Source of the DNA: Bacillus massiliglaciei
GTDB taxonomy: Bacteria; Bacillota; Bacilli; Bacillales; DSM-1321
NCBI RefSeq assembly: GCF_900098925.1
Contig: NZ_LT622357.1
Coordinates: 62,001-126,000, forward strand
Direction of reading: 5' to 3'
DNA: 64,000 nt
The notes under the pieces were generated by a model. The model ran no database searches and was not told the DNA's origin. It saw only the letters and a list, made by a program, of their open reading frames with translations. Numbering within the stretch: the stretch's first letter is position 1; each line of letters begins with the position of its first letter. Both the position numbers and the translations under genes were made by a program. Positions 1 through 8,260 of this stretch are shown in pieces.

Positions 1-85
1 CACAGTCGGTCACGCCAAGTGTGTGAATATAACGGCGCTCAGTCAGCTGCTCCTTAACAAGCGCAAGAGCTTCCTCACGATTCAT
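1..85 (-). CDS. yqeK: YqeK-type HD-domain hydrolase, N-terminal fragment
   Basis: Only the first 28 codons lie inside the window; the gene runs off the left edge. The ATG at 85-83 starts [18 protein letters not shown], followed by a YIHTLGV segment typical of the YqeK HD-domain start, where the His begins the metal-binding HD fold. Known YqeK proteins hydrolyse diadenosine tetraphosphate. The start overlaps the nadD stop by 11 bp, so the two are translationally coupled, as in B. subtilis yqeJ-yqeK. Identification rests on the short peptide plus synteny. Confidence 0.8.
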   Translation of the reverse strand, partial: MNREEALALVKEQLTERRYIHTLGVTDC

Positions 86-644
86 ATAAATCATTCTCCT
101 TAATATACCTGACAACAGGATCAGGGATTAAATATTTCACCGTTTTTCCAGTGCGGAGCTTACGGCGAATCATGGAAGAAGAAATGAACATTTGCGGAAC
201 ATCTACCATGATAATCGGATATTCAGTTTCGTCCTTATAACCTGGACGCTTCACTCCGACAAATTGAATCAGCTCTGCCAATTCCTCAATCCGATGCCAT
301 TTAGGCAGGTATTCAATCATGTCGGCGCCAATGATGAAGTAATACTCCACATCGCTTTCCCGCTCCATCAGAAGCTTGATCGTATCATAGGTATAGGATG
401 TCCCCTTCCTCTCCAATTCAATATCTTCAATGAAGAAGGAGGGATGGCCGTCGAGTGCCTGTTCAAGCATTGTCAGACGGTCCAGATCAGAAACATCCCC
501 TGTCTTCTCCTTATGAGGCGGGGTATGATTAGGCATGAACCGCACCTCATCAAGCGACAGAGCGTCCAATACCTCGTTGGCAATAATTAAATGCCCAATA
601 TGCGGAGGATTGAACGTCCCTCCTAAGATGCCGATTTTTCTCAT
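75..644 (-). CDS. nadD: Nicotinate-nucleotide adenylyltransferase
   Basis: This 189-residue enzyme transfers AMP from ATP to nicotinate mononucleotide, making deamido-NAD in the cytoplasmic NAD synthesis pathway. Residues 8-18 hold the [11 protein letters not shown] nucleotidyltransferase signature, with the paired His of the HxGH motif at 15 and 18. The ISSSMIRR motif at about 154-161 is the second ATP-binding signature. Length matches the family. The ATG has an AAAGGAAG ribosome site upstream. It lies between yqeI (12-bp gap) and yqeK (overlap), the usual Bacillus operon order. Confidence 0.96.
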   Translation of the reverse strand: MRKIGILGGTFNPPHIGHLIIANEVLDALSLDEVRFMPNHTPPHKEKTGDVSDLDRLTMLEQALDGHPSFFIEDIELERKGTSYTYDTIKLLMERESDVEYYFIIGADMIEYLPKWHRIEELAELIQFVGVKRPGYKDETEYPIIMVDVPQMFISSSMIRRKLRTGKTVKYLIPDPVVRYIKENDLYES

Positions 645-656
645 AGTAAACTTCCT

Positions 657-947
657 TTACGGTAATTGAAGTTGTTTGTTCTCTTTCGATTCTTTATATA
701 AAACGATCGTATTTCCGATAACCTGCACCAACTCAGCACGGGCTCCCTTTGAAAGGCTGCCTGCAACGTCCTCACGGCTCTCTTCACAGTTTTGAAGAAC
801 GCTTACTTTAATCAGCTCCCGCGCTTCTAAAGCCTCACCGATTTGTTTGATGAGATTGTCATTCACGCCGCCTTTGCCCACTTGAAAAATGGGATTTAGG
901 TGATGCGCCTTTGATCGTAAAAATCTTTTCTGTTTACCTGTCAGCAT
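657..947 (-). CDS. yqeI: YhbY/CRM-domain RNA-binding protein
   Basis: This is a 96-residue single CRM-domain protein (YhbY family) that binds RNA and is associated with pre-50S ribosomal particles. It shows the usual start (LTGKQKRFLRSKAHHLNPIF), the central GKGGVNDNLIKQI turn and the C-terminal GNTIVLYKES strand. Its ATG overlaps the end of aroE by 7 bp and uses an AGGAGG site inside the aroE 3' end, so it is coupled to aroE. The order aroE-yqeI-nadD is the conserved ribosome/NAD operon of Bacillus. Confidence 0.93.
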   Translation of the reverse strand: MLTGKQKRFLRSKAHHLNPIFQVGKGGVNDNLIKQIGEALEARELIKVSVLQNCEESREDVAGSLSKGARAELVQVIGNTIVLYKESKENKQLQLP

Positions 948-1783
948 GTGTGACCTCCTAGTTTGTTCAAAACAATTTCCTGCATTCTGGCTGTATCAGG
1001 GTGAACGCCTGTCCAGATTTCAAAAGCGAGAGCCGCCTGATGGACAAACATTCCAAGTCCATTCTGAATCACAGCTCCTCTTTGTTCCGCGTCATGAAGC
1101 AGTTTCGTTTTCAGCGGATTATAGATAATATCGCTGATCAGCGTTCCCTGCTTGATCTGCTCCGGATTTAACGGGATACCGTCAAGATTCGGACTCATTC
1201 CGGAAGATGTGGTCTGTATAATCAGCTCATACTCCGCAAGCATTTCTTCCGCCTTTGCAATCGAGAGAGCCTGTGATTCGCATTCATACGGACAGTCTGC
1301 AATCAGCTTCTCGGCCCTTTCCACTGTACGGTTGGCAATGTCCACATTTCGGACGCCTTCTTTAACAAGCGTGAAATAGATGGCCCTGGCCGCACCTCCC
1401 GCACCGATGATCAAGGTTCTCGAATCCTTTAGACCGCCTTCTGATAAATCGCTTAACGACTTATAGAACCCTTTTCCATCTGTATTATACCCTACATAGC
1501 GCCCTTCTTCCCAGGAGACCGTATTCACTGCGCCGATGGCAAGGGCAAGTTCGTCCACTTCGTCCAGCAGCGGAATGATATTCTGCTTATGAGGAATGGT
1601 CACATTAAAACCAGATACCCCTATAGCTTTCATACCCTTCACGGCATCCTGCAAATCTTCCGGCTTCACATGAAAGTGATGGTACGCCGCCTCTATCCCC
1701 TGATGCCTGAATGCATCATTATGAATGGCTGGGGACATAGAATGGGCGATTGGATCACCAATTACGCCATATATCTTTTTCAT
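941..1783 (-). CDS. aroE: Shikimate dehydrogenase
   Basis: At 280 residues this is a standard-length NADPH-dependent shikimate dehydrogenase, reducing 3-dehydroshikimate to shikimate in aromatic amino acid synthesis. The substrate-binding start GDPIAHSMSPAIHND (9-23), the catalytic-lysine motif FNVTIPHK (59-66, Lys66) and the Rossmann loop GAGGAARA (about 127-134) are all present. It overlaps yqeI downstream and follows yqeH by 21 bp, so it belongs to the yqeG-to-yqeK transcription unit. Confidence 0.96.
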   Translation of the reverse strand: MKKIYGVIGDPIAHSMSPAIHNDAFRHQGIEAAYHHFHVKPEDLQDAVKGMKAIGVSGFNVTIPHKQNIIPLLDEVDELALAIGAVNTVSWEEGRYVGYNTDGKGFYKSLSDLSEGGLKDSRTLIIGAGGAARAIYFTLVKEGVRNVDIANRTVERAEKLIADCPYECESQALSIAKAEEMLAEYELIIQTTSSGMSPNLDGIPLNPEQIKQGTLISDIIYNPLKTKLLHDAEQRGAVIQNGLGMFVHQAALAFEIWTGVHPDTARMQEIVLNKLGGHTC

Positions 1784-1804
1784 CTCGTCACCGCCCGGTT
1801 AAAA

Positions 1805-2911
1805 TTAAATCAACGACTTGCGCACCATTACATTAACGCCTTTAGGGACATGGGCCACAATCTTGGCTCCCGGCTCATTCACCGAAACCCACCCAAGACC
1901 GGAGAAGACAATATCCATCTTCGCTTCCTTCAGGGAAAATTGATGGGGCACAAGTTCTGGAAAAGTATCCATCTGTTCCATGCGCGGCGGAGTCAGAAGC
2001 TCGCCTGCATGGTTTTCATAAAGCTCATCCGCTTTCTCCAATTTAGTGCGGTGGATATTCAGCTCATTGGAAAGATAGCAAGTCAGCGGGCGTCGGCCTC
2101 CTGATACATAATCAAGGCGTGCAAGCCCTCCGAAAAACAAGGTCTGCTCCTCATTCAGCTGGTACACTTTCGGTTTAATCTCTTTTTTCGGCATAATCAG
2201 CTTGAAGTCCCGCTTATCCACGAAATGAGCCATCTGGTGGTGATTGATGATTCCCGGGGTATCAATCAAAGCCCGTTCATCGTCCAATGGAATTTCAATC
2301 ATATCCAGGGTCGTTCCAGGGAAATGGGAAGTCGTGATCACATCTTCTTCCCCGCTCACCTGCTTAATCAGCCGATTAATGAAGGTCGATTTCCCGACAT
2401 TCGTGCAGCCAACCACATAGACATCCCGTCCTTTGCGGTAATGCTCAATCGCCTCCGCTGCCTCCTCGATGTTCTTGCCCTTTTCCGCACTTACGAGCAG
2501 AACATCAACCGGATTCAGGCCAAGCTCTTTCGCTGATTGCTTCATCCAGTTAATCAGTTTATTCTGCTTGACTGACTTTGGAAGAAGATCTGCCTTATTG
2601 CCGATCAAAAGGACATCATTCCTTCCGACAAATCGGTGCAATCCCGGAAGCCAGCTCCCATTGAAATCGAAAATATCGACAACCTTCACAATCAAGGAAT
2701 CCGTTTCGCCGACCCGGTTCAGGATTTTCAGAAAATCATCATCGGTCAGTGAAACATCCTGCACCTCATTGTAATGCTTCAGTTTAAAACAGCGCTGGCA
2801 GACGATCATTTCCTTTTCCAGCGCGGATTTCGGCGCATAGCCCAGTTCATTCGGATCATCGGTCTGCACTTTAACCCCGCAGCCGATACAGATTAACTCC
2901 TCGTGACTCAA
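1805..2911 (-). CDS. yqeH: Circularly permuted ribosome-assembly GTPase
   Basis: YqeH acts in 30S subunit maturation. A treble-clef zinc site comes first (CIGC near residue 8, CQRC near 43). The GTPase motifs are in permuted order: NKAD (G4) before the P-loop GCTNVGKS (G1), then DTPG (G3). I chose TTG at 2911 because GGGAGG sits 7 bp upstream and TTGA overlaps the yqeG stop by 4 bp; this gives 368 residues. An ATG at 2926 would add five residues but has no spaced ribosome site. Confidence 0.94.
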   Translation of the reverse strand: MSHEELICIGCGVKVQTDDPNELGYAPKSALEKEMIVCQRCFKLKHYNEVQDVSLTDDDFLKILNRVGETDSLIVKVVDIFDFNGSWLPGLHRFVGRNDVLLIGNKADLLPKSVKQNKLINWMKQSAKELGLNPVDVLLVSAEKGKNIEEAAEAIEHYRKGRDVYVVGCTNVGKSTFINRLIKQVSGEEDVITTSHFPGTTLDMIEIPLDDERALIDTPGIINHHQMAHFVDKRDFKLIMPKKEIKPKVYQLNEEQTLFFGGLARLDYVSGGRRPLTCYLSNELNIHRTKLEKADELYENHAGELLTPPRMEQMDTFPELVPHQFSLKEAKMDIVFSGLGWVSVNEPGAKIVAHVPKGVNVMVRKSLI

Positions 2912-3429
2912 TTGCGTTCCTCCCATTCTATCATTCCTTTTCGTTTAAAAAACCTCATGATTCTGCGCTCGAAATAACGATTGATCTTCGTCCGGAACTC
3001 ATCCGTTGTCGCCACCGGCACAACCAAAATGGTATGCAGGCCGACCCGGTTGCCTCCAAGGACATCGGTCAAAAGCTGGTCGCCGATGACCACCGTCTCT
3101 TCAAGCTTTGTCCCCATATTGGCACGCGCCTTTTTAAAGGCTCTCGTCAGCGGCTTTCTCGCCTGATGGATAAAAGGGATATGAAGCGGGTCCGAAAAGG
3201 TCCGCACCCGGTTTTCATTATTATTAGACACAATGGTCACTAAAATCCCATGGTCTCTCATATTATCAAACCATTTGATCAATTCCGGCGTGGCAGTCGG
3301 CCTGTCCCATGCAACAAGTGTGTTATCCAGGTCCGTGATAATGCCCTTTATGCCTCTCTTTTTTAAATCTTCTGCTTTTATCTCAAAAATACTTTGCACA
3401 TGTTCACTCGGCAAAAAATGTTTTAGCAT
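2908..3429 (-). CDS. yqeG: HAD-family phosphatase YqeG
   Basis: The 173-residue protein is a class IIIA HAD hydrolase. The nucleophile motif DLDNTL is at 33-38, a threonine-type motif II (VTIVSNN) is near 80, and the acidic motif IGDQLLTDVLGGN is near 117. Its substrate is unknown, although the family resembles mitochondrial phosphatidylglycerophosphate phosphatase. It heads the yqeG-yqeH-aroE-yqeI-nadD-yqeK operon and its ATG has an AGAGGTG ribosome site. The region immediately upstream carries DnaA boxes. Confidence 0.93.
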   Translation of the reverse strand: MLKHFLPSEHVQSIFEIKAEDLKKRGIKGIITDLDNTLVAWDRPTATPELIKWFDNMRDHGILVTIVSNNNENRVRTFSDPLHIPFIHQARKPLTRAFKKARANMGTKLEETVVIGDQLLTDVLGGNRVGLHTILVVPVATTDEFRTKINRYFERRIMRFFKRKGMIEWEERN

Positions 3430-3626
3430 TATTACACCTCTATCAAATGATGAATACCGTTTCCATCATAACGAATTTTTCCCATTGTTTCAAAAGAAAG
3501 AAAAGTCACTCTTTTACACCCGCAGTGTCCAGTCTTATTCTGACCCGCATTCTTTACTCTTAAATAACTGCCTAAAAACAGCGTGTTCCAAAAATACTTT
3601 TCGACAAAAAAACAAGTTTCTCCATT

Positions 3627-3725
3627 TGTGGATAAAGTTACCCACACTCTGTCATTTATTTTACCTCGGATTTTGGTTTTTATTAACAGATTAACCACAA
3701 GTTATCCCCTGTTCTATGTGGATAA
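3627..3725. promoter_or_regulatory. DnaA-box cluster between yqeG and sda
   Basis: Two perfect boxes, read as TTATCCACA on the minus strand, lie at 3627-3635 and 3717-3725. One-mismatch boxes lie at 3638-3646 (TTACCCACA) and 3691-3699 (TTAACCACA), and a weaker TTATCCCCT is at 3702-3710. In B. subtilis the yqeG/sda intergenic region is a known DnaA-binding cluster and sda is activated by DnaA. The last perfect box ends 8 bp before the proposed sda -35 element. Binding here is inferred. The rest of the yqeG-sda gap shows no convincing gene. Confidence 0.85.
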
Positions 3726-3733
3726 TGTGAGGA

Positions 3734-3762
3734 TTGTTCCGGTGTTTTATTTCTGCTAAAGT
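3734..3762 (+). promoter_or_regulatory. Probable SigA promoter of sda
   Basis: TTGTTC (3734-3739) and TAAAGT (3757-3762) are separated by 17 bp, with TGC just before the -10 as an extended element. It lies about 100 bp upstream of the sda start and directly downstream of a perfect DnaA box, a position suited to activation by DnaA. Called by eye from spacing and consensus. Confidence 0.55.
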
Positions 3763-3862
3763 TAGATTACATCAAAGATGACCTACCAATATATGCAAGA
3801 ATCGGACATCTTATTCCCAGGAATATTCCCTACTGGAGGTGAATGGCCTTAAGGGCCCCGTC

Positions 3863-4015
3863 ATGCACAAACTTTCGGATGACTTATTATTGGAGTCGTA
3901 TTTCAAAGCCCGGCAATTGAAACTGAGCGAAGAATTCATTACGTTAATTGAGACGGAAATCCACAGACGGTCTCTATCCCACAGAATCCCTGTCCTCCAG
4001 AATTCAAATATATAG
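3863..4015 (+). CDS. sda: Sporulation checkpoint inhibitor Sda
   Basis: This 50-residue protein blocks the sporulation kinase KinA when replication initiation is disturbed. Residues 4-15 ([12 protein letters not shown]) and 25-38 ([14 protein letters not shown]) match the two helices of the Sda hairpin. Start choice is uncertain. ATG 3863 gives the classic short form but its GGAGGTGA site is about 20 bp away. GTG 3839, in frame, would add eight residues but overlaps that site. A GGCC/GGCC hairpin between site and ATG might shorten the effective distance. Confidence 0.9.
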   Translation: MHKLSDDLLLESYFKARQLKLSEEFITLIETEIHRRSLSHRIPVLQNSNI

Positions 4016-4041
4016 ACATGGCTGGCAAATAGGTCAGCCTG

Positions 4042-4833
4042 TCAGCCGCTTAGGCGGCTCAGCGTACCGATTTTCTGACCGACATGGACATCGGCAGGAA
4101 CAGAGAGAGACGTCTCCATTTCAAAACATCCTTTTTCAAAAAATAGAACAACCGTTGAACCAAAGCTGAAATAGGAAAATTCCTGTCCGATTTTTAATTC
4201 ATTGGATGAATCCGTGATCACAATCGAATTGACAAACATGGCCCCTACCTTCGCAATGGCAACATGCCCGTTTACCGTTTCCATTTCTGTGATGGTCCGA
4301 TAATTTTTGGAGAGCGGCGCCTTGCCATATTTCATGCCCCAGCGATTCACCGGAAAGGATTTCTTCCCGAGCGTCCACCTTTTAAGGACAGATCCTGTAA
4401 CCGGCGCATGAATCCGGTGATAATGGCTCGGACTCAAGTAAAGAACGGCATATCGGCCACCCAGATATTTTTCAAGGGTCGGTTCATCTGCGAACATCTC
4501 TGTCATGGAGTACACTTTATCTTTCACGATAATCTGCTTTTCCGGCTGTATTTCTCCAACATCCTCCAATACTCCGTCCACTGGGCTTGCCACGGCTAAA
4601 GCATCTTCTGTAATCGGCCGTGCCCCTTCTTTTAATTGCCGTGTAAATAGATCATGCAAGGTTTCATAAGCACCGATCTGCTTCATGCTTTCCCCTATAT
4701 TCAGCCTGTAGGCCTTTGTATATAATGGAATAAAGGGCCTGCTCCATTTAGATTGGCTGAATCTTCTCAGCAGTCCTGATGTGATTCTTCCGTTTGTCAG
4801 TTCAATAAACAGCCGATAGATTGACTGCAGCAT
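4042..4833 (-). CDS. psd: Phosphatidylserine decarboxylase proenzyme
   Basis: Psd makes phosphatidylethanolamine from phosphatidylserine at the membrane. The 263-residue proenzyme carries FGST at 224-227. Self-cleavage before Ser226 would create the pyruvoyl cofactor and split off a small alpha chain of about 38 residues. The YLSPSHYHRIHAPVTG segment near 130-145 is the conserved His-rich active-site region. It is divergent from pssA, which makes its substrate; the 115-bp gap should hold both promoters. Confidence 0.95.
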   Translation of the reverse strand: MLQSIYRLFIELTNGRITSGLLRRFSQSKWSRPFIPLYTKAYRLNIGESMKQIGAYETLHDLFTRQLKEGARPITEDALAVASPVDGVLEDVGEIQPEKQIIVKDKVYSMTEMFADEPTLEKYLGGRYAVLYLSPSHYHRIHAPVTGSVLKRWTLGKKSFPVNRWGMKYGKAPLSKNYRTITEMETVNGHVAIAKVGAMFVNSIVITDSSNELKIGQEFSYFSFGSTVVLFFEKGCFEMETSLSVPADVHVGQKIGTLSRLSG

Positions 4834-4948
4834 TTTCCCACCGCCTCTTCCTCATATATAAATGAGAGGAATCATTTACCTTTTCGAAAAATATCATTAT
4901 ATAATAAACCTCCGCAAAATTGAATACGGTTCTGGAAAGGAGATAAAT

Positions 4949-5488
4949 TTGTTCTTTCTTCATACCTTCAGTCAAACACTTCGTAAAATGAAGACGCAAA
5001 CGGCGAATATTCTGACCTTATTAAGCCTTTCGCTCGGCGGCAGCTCGATTCTGGCCGCCATGGAAAACGAAATCTATACCGGCATGCTTCTCATTTTTCT
5101 GGCCGCTTTATGCGACCGTCTCGACGGCGCAGCAGCCAGAAGGCTTCACATCGTTTCGGATTTTGGGAAACAGCTCGACTCCCTCTCAGATATTATTTCA
5201 TTTGGGCTTGCCCCCGCTCTTCTATTATACCAGGGAATCCTTCATGAACTTGGGGCCGTTGGCGGCTTCTGTGTTATACTCTATGCCGGATGCGGCGCAC
5301 TGCGGCTCGCCCGGTTCAACATCAGCGGCTGCACCGCCTTTTTTACAGGGCTGCCCATTACAGCAGCAGGATGTGCGGCTGCCCTAAGCTGCCTTGCCAT
5401 TCCTTATGGCCCCCCTGTCATTTTCATGATCCTGCTCAGTCTCTTATCCATCTTAATGATCAGTCCGTTAAAAGTAAAAAAAATCTAA
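4949..5488 (+). CDS. pssA: CDP-diacylglycerol-serine O-phosphatidyltransferase
   Basis: This 179-residue membrane enzyme condenses CDP-diacylglycerol and serine to phosphatidylserine, the substrate of divergent psd. The full CDP-alcohol phosphotransferase signature, D-x2-DG-x2-AR-x8-G-x3-D-x3-D, is visible in CDRLDGAAARR and its continuation. Several hydrophobic helices follow. I chose TTG 4949 because AAAGGAG lies 6-7 bp upstream. ATG 4988 is an alternative without a good ribosome site. A strong terminator follows. Confidence 0.92.
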   Translation: MFFLHTFSQTLRKMKTQTANILTLLSLSLGGSSILAAMENEIYTGMLLIFLAALCDRLDGAAARRLHIVSDFGKQLDSLSDIISFGLAPALLLYQGILHELGAVGGFCVILYAGCGALRLARFNISGCTAFFTGLPITAAGCAAALSCLAIPYGPPVIFMILLSLLSILMISPLKVKKI

Positions 5489-5490
5489 GA

Positions 5491-5520
5491 AAAGCCTGCC
5501 GTGACTGGCAGGCTTTAACT
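5491..5520 (+). terminator. Rho-independent terminator after pssA
   Basis: AAAGCCTGCC (5491-5500) pairs with GGCAGGCTTT (5507-5516) around a 6-nt loop, three bases after the pssA stop region. The A/T flanks could let it act in both directions. Confidence 0.8.
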
Positions 5521-5615
5521 ATACCACATAAAAAGTAAGATTCTGAGAGATGCCTTTCCTTATTTAAGGTTTCAAGCAGACAGGTGTCCCATTCAGTGCT
5601 TTTGGACAGACAGGC

Positions 5616-7415
5616 TTATGCCTTTCGGACAAGCGGGTCCGTCACCTCAAGAAATTCCTCAATATCCCTTACACAAATTCCCACCGCATCGCTCCAAAAC
5701 GCTTCTTTCGTAAGGTCAGCTTCCAGATGCTTCATGGCCAGATCCTCCACCTTCATAGAACCTGTGTCACTTAGGAGGGATATATATTTTTCCTCGAAAT
5801 TCCCTCCCGCTTCCTCTGCCTTCGCATAAATGCCAAGGGAGAACAAATAGCCAAAGGTATATGGGAAATTATAAAACGGAACACCTGTAATATAGAAATG
5901 AAGCTTTGAAGCCCAGAAGGTTGGATGATAATCTGCCAAGGCATCTTGGAAAGCTTCCTTCTGTGCCTCTTCCATCAAAGTACTGAGCCTGTCGGCTGTC
6001 ACATAACCTGCCTTTCTTTCCTCATAAAACCTTGTTTCAAAAAGGAAGCGGGCATGAATGTTCATTAAAAGCGCCACAGAACGCTGAACCTTGTCATCCA
6101 GCAGCAAAAGCTTCTCAGACTCGCTGTCAGCCTCCTTGACGGATGCATCCGCCACAATCATCTCCGCAAATGTGGAGGCGGTCTCAGCCACATTCATCGC
6201 ATATCCCCGGTTTAAAGGATGAATATCCTGCAAGACGTAGGAATGATAAGCATGTCCCAGCTCATGAGCCAAAGTGGAAACATTGGACGGAGTCCCGGAA
6301 TATGTCATAAAGATTCTCGATTGCCCGGACAGCGGGAATCCCGTACAAAATCCGCCCGGCCGCTTATTCGGGCGGTCCTCTGCCTCGATCCACCTTTCCT
6401 CGAAGGCTTTTTTGGCAAAGGCCGCAAGCTTTGGACCGAACTTTTCAAACTGGCGGACAATGAAGTCTGCCCCCTCCTGAAAACTCATCGCCGACGTATC
6501 GGATGGACCAACAGCAAGGGGAGCATCAACATCCGCCCAGCCAAGCTTCCTGATTTCCAATAGTTCTGCCTTCCTTTTCATATACTGAACGAGTTTTCCT
6601 TTTTGATCAGATATCGCCTTCCACATATTGTCCAGCGTTGCTTCTTCCATCCGGTTATATTCCAGCGGCTCTTTCAGTACATGATCCCAGCCTCTTTTTT
6701 CATAGACACTGAGACGGAATCCAGCCAAATGGTTCAACGTTCTGGCAAGCAATTCTCTTTTTTCCGACCATGCCTTTTCCCATGCTGCAAAGACCCGCTC
6801 CCTTACAGCCCGGTCTGGATGGGAAAAGAGATTTTGCGCCTGACCGGCTGACAATTCCTTCACCGTTCCATTTTCCTCGTACGGGATTTTAATCGTGCTG
6901 ACAATCGTATTATACATCTGGCCCCAGCCTTCATATCCATCAAGTGAAAGCTGTGTAATCAAGGCCTCTTCCTCCGCCGAAAGCTTTTCCTTGGCTTTTT
7001 CCCGGCGTTCGTTCAAGATAAAGCGAAGCTGGTTCAGCGGCTCTGATTGGATCAGTTCCTGGAAAAAGCCATCCTCCATTTCAGCCAGCTTCTGATCCAA
7101 TAGATTAAAAGCATTCAGCAGAGCTGCCACAGATTGCAGATGCTGCACTTGCCAGCCTGCTGCCTCTGTATCTGTTGTATCCTGAGCCATCAGACAGCTG
7201 ATATAGGCACTTGCCTCCCTTGCCGTTTGCTGACTGGCGCTTCCCGCTTCAAGAGCTTCATGCAGCCGAAGTCCATCCTCAGGACCGGAAGAAACCTGCC
7301 AGTTACCAACAAGCTCTTCAAAATCCTGAATGCCTGTTTTCACTTTATGTAAAAAATGAGGAAACTCCTCCCGCTTGATCAATGTCTCTAAATCCCACTT
7401 CATCTCTGCTCCCAT
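5616..7415 (-). CDS. pepF: M3 family oligoendopeptidase F
   Basis: PepF is a cytoplasmic zinc peptidase that cuts short oligopeptides. The HExxH motif is seen in LAHELGHAYHSY at about residue 375, followed by a downstream Glu in AETASTFAEM. At 599 residues it matches the PepF/M3B group. The start is ATG 7415, preceded by GGGGAGGG; an ORF open to 7481 lacks such a site. It is a single gene, convergent with pssA. Confidence 0.93.
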   Translation of the reverse strand: MGAEMKWDLETLIKREEFPHFLHKVKTGIQDFEELVGNWQVSSGPEDGLRLHEALEAGSASQQTAREASAYISCLMAQDTTDTEAAGWQVQHLQSVAALLNAFNLLDQKLAEMEDGFFQELIQSEPLNQLRFILNERREKAKEKLSAEEEALITQLSLDGYEGWGQMYNTIVSTIKIPYEENGTVKELSAGQAQNLFSHPDRAVRERVFAAWEKAWSEKRELLARTLNHLAGFRLSVYEKRGWDHVLKEPLEYNRMEEATLDNMWKAISDQKGKLVQYMKRKAELLEIRKLGWADVDAPLAVGPSDTSAMSFQEGADFIVRQFEKFGPKLAAFAKKAFEERWIEAEDRPNKRPGGFCTGFPLSGQSRIFMTYSGTPSNVSTLAHELGHAYHSYVLQDIHPLNRGYAMNVAETASTFAEMIVADASVKEADSESEKLLLLDDKVQRSVALLMNIHARFLFETRFYEERKAGYVTADRLSTLMEEAQKEAFQDALADYHPTFWASKLHFYITGVPFYNFPYTFGYLFSLGIYAKAEEAGGNFEEKYISLLSDTGSMKVEDLAMKHLEADLTKEAFWSDAVGICVRDIEEFLEVTDPLVRKA

Positions 7416-7605
7416 AATAGATCCCTCCCCTTCTTGATACCCATTATATGGTTTATCGATAAGATTTTCTAGGAAGAACAATTCCTGCCTCTATGTATAA
7501 ATGAAAGAAAATCTCATTTTTAGTTAATTTTCAGAATATTATTCTTTTTTTCTTTCTGAAAAAGGTGTATCATGAAAGTTAAACACGGAAGGGAGGATAT
7601 AGAGC

Positions 7606-7920
7606 ATGAAAATCATACTTTCGCTGACATTCTTGTTCTTCTTATTATCTCCCCATCCAATCCTGCAGGATCACAGCCATTATAATGCTAATGTCTCATC
7701 AGCCGATGATGATCATTCGGCACCGCTGAAAGCGGATGATAAGAAAACCTTTTGGCTGATAAACCCAGCTGTGGAGGAACCTTTTCCGCTGCTGTTTCTG
7801 CTGGTGCTGGCTGTCCCAATTATCTTGTTCAGCCGCCGCAGCAAACCTGCATTTATCTATCCCGTCTTTTATCAATCGAACTATGTGATCGCCGCCCTTG
7901 ATCCATCCCATCCAAAATAA
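7606..7920 (+). CDS. Small secreted or membrane protein, unknown function
   Basis: I do not recognise this 104-residue protein. A hydrophobic N-terminal segment (ILSLTFLFFLLSPHPIL) looks like a signal peptide or first membrane helix. A His/Asp-rich linker follows (DHSHYNAN, SADDDHSAPLKADD), then a second helix (LLFLLVLAVPIILF) followed by RRSK, which predicts the C terminus on the cytoplasmic side. GGGAGGA lies before the ATG. It is cotranscribed with the 36-codon gene just downstream and ends at the same terminator. The His-rich loop could bind metal, but that is speculation. Confidence 0.65.
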   Translation: MKIILSLTFLFFLLSPHPILQDHSHYNANVSSADDDHSAPLKADDKKTFWLINPAVEEPFPLLFLLVLAVPIILFSRRSKPAFIYPVFYQSNYVIAALDPSHPK

Positions 7921-7942
7921 AAAGCAAAAGGAGGGAAGGTTC

Positions 7943-8053
7943 ATGTGGGCACATCCAATCATGATCAGTTCATTCAGCATCACAGCATGCTGGCTGTTCG
8001 GATACCAGGCGATCCATATCAGTAAGGCTGTCCTCTTGTTTTTAAAGGGCTAA
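7943..8053 (+). CDS. 36-residue membrane microprotein
   Basis: The short reading frame MWAHPIMISSFSITACWLFG (first 20 residues) continues to an AVLLFLKG end. A very good AAGGAGGGAAGG ribosome site supports translation. It is hydrophobic enough for one membrane span. It lies 22 bp after the 104-residue gene and before a shared terminator, so the pair forms a two-gene operon. No function is recognised. Confidence 0.6.
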   Translation: MWAHPIMISSFSITACWLFGYQAIHISKAVLLFLKG

Positions 8054-8068
8054 CGCCATCTTAAACGG

Positions 8069-8105
8069 AAGGGCCAAACACTTAGCGGTTTGGCCCTTCT
8101 TGTAA
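8069..8105 (+). terminator. Rho-independent terminator of the two small genes
   Basis: AAGGGCCAAAC (8069-8079) pairs perfectly with GTTTGGCCCTT (8088-8098) over an 8-nt loop and is followed by CTTGT. It closes the small plus-strand operon. Confidence 0.8.
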
Positions 8106-8193
8106 TTCTGCTGCAGAACAAGGCGGTTTACATTTCTTTTAGGCCGTGGCTGGTTCCTTTCTAGCTGCCAATCAAAGAGGAAATTTAAGGGAA

Positions 8194-8244
8194 CAGCTAA
8201 AAGTCCCCTGCTCACAATGAATGTAAGCGGAGGACTTTTAGCTG
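8194..8244 (-). terminator. Long hairpin downstream of sigK
   Basis: CAGCTAAAAGTCC (8194-8206) pairs with GGACTTTTAGCTG (8232-8244), with further partial pairing inside the loop. It lies 17 bp beyond the sigK stop and probably ends sigK transcription, although the U-tract is weak. Confidence 0.6.
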
Positions 8245-8260
8245 CAAACGATGATTCTTT

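Noticed and set aside
3432-3698. 88-codon minus-strand frame between yqeG and sda
   Set aside because: It covers the DnaA-box cluster, has no good ribosome site, and its product (many Lys, Cys, Phe without pattern) resembles no family.
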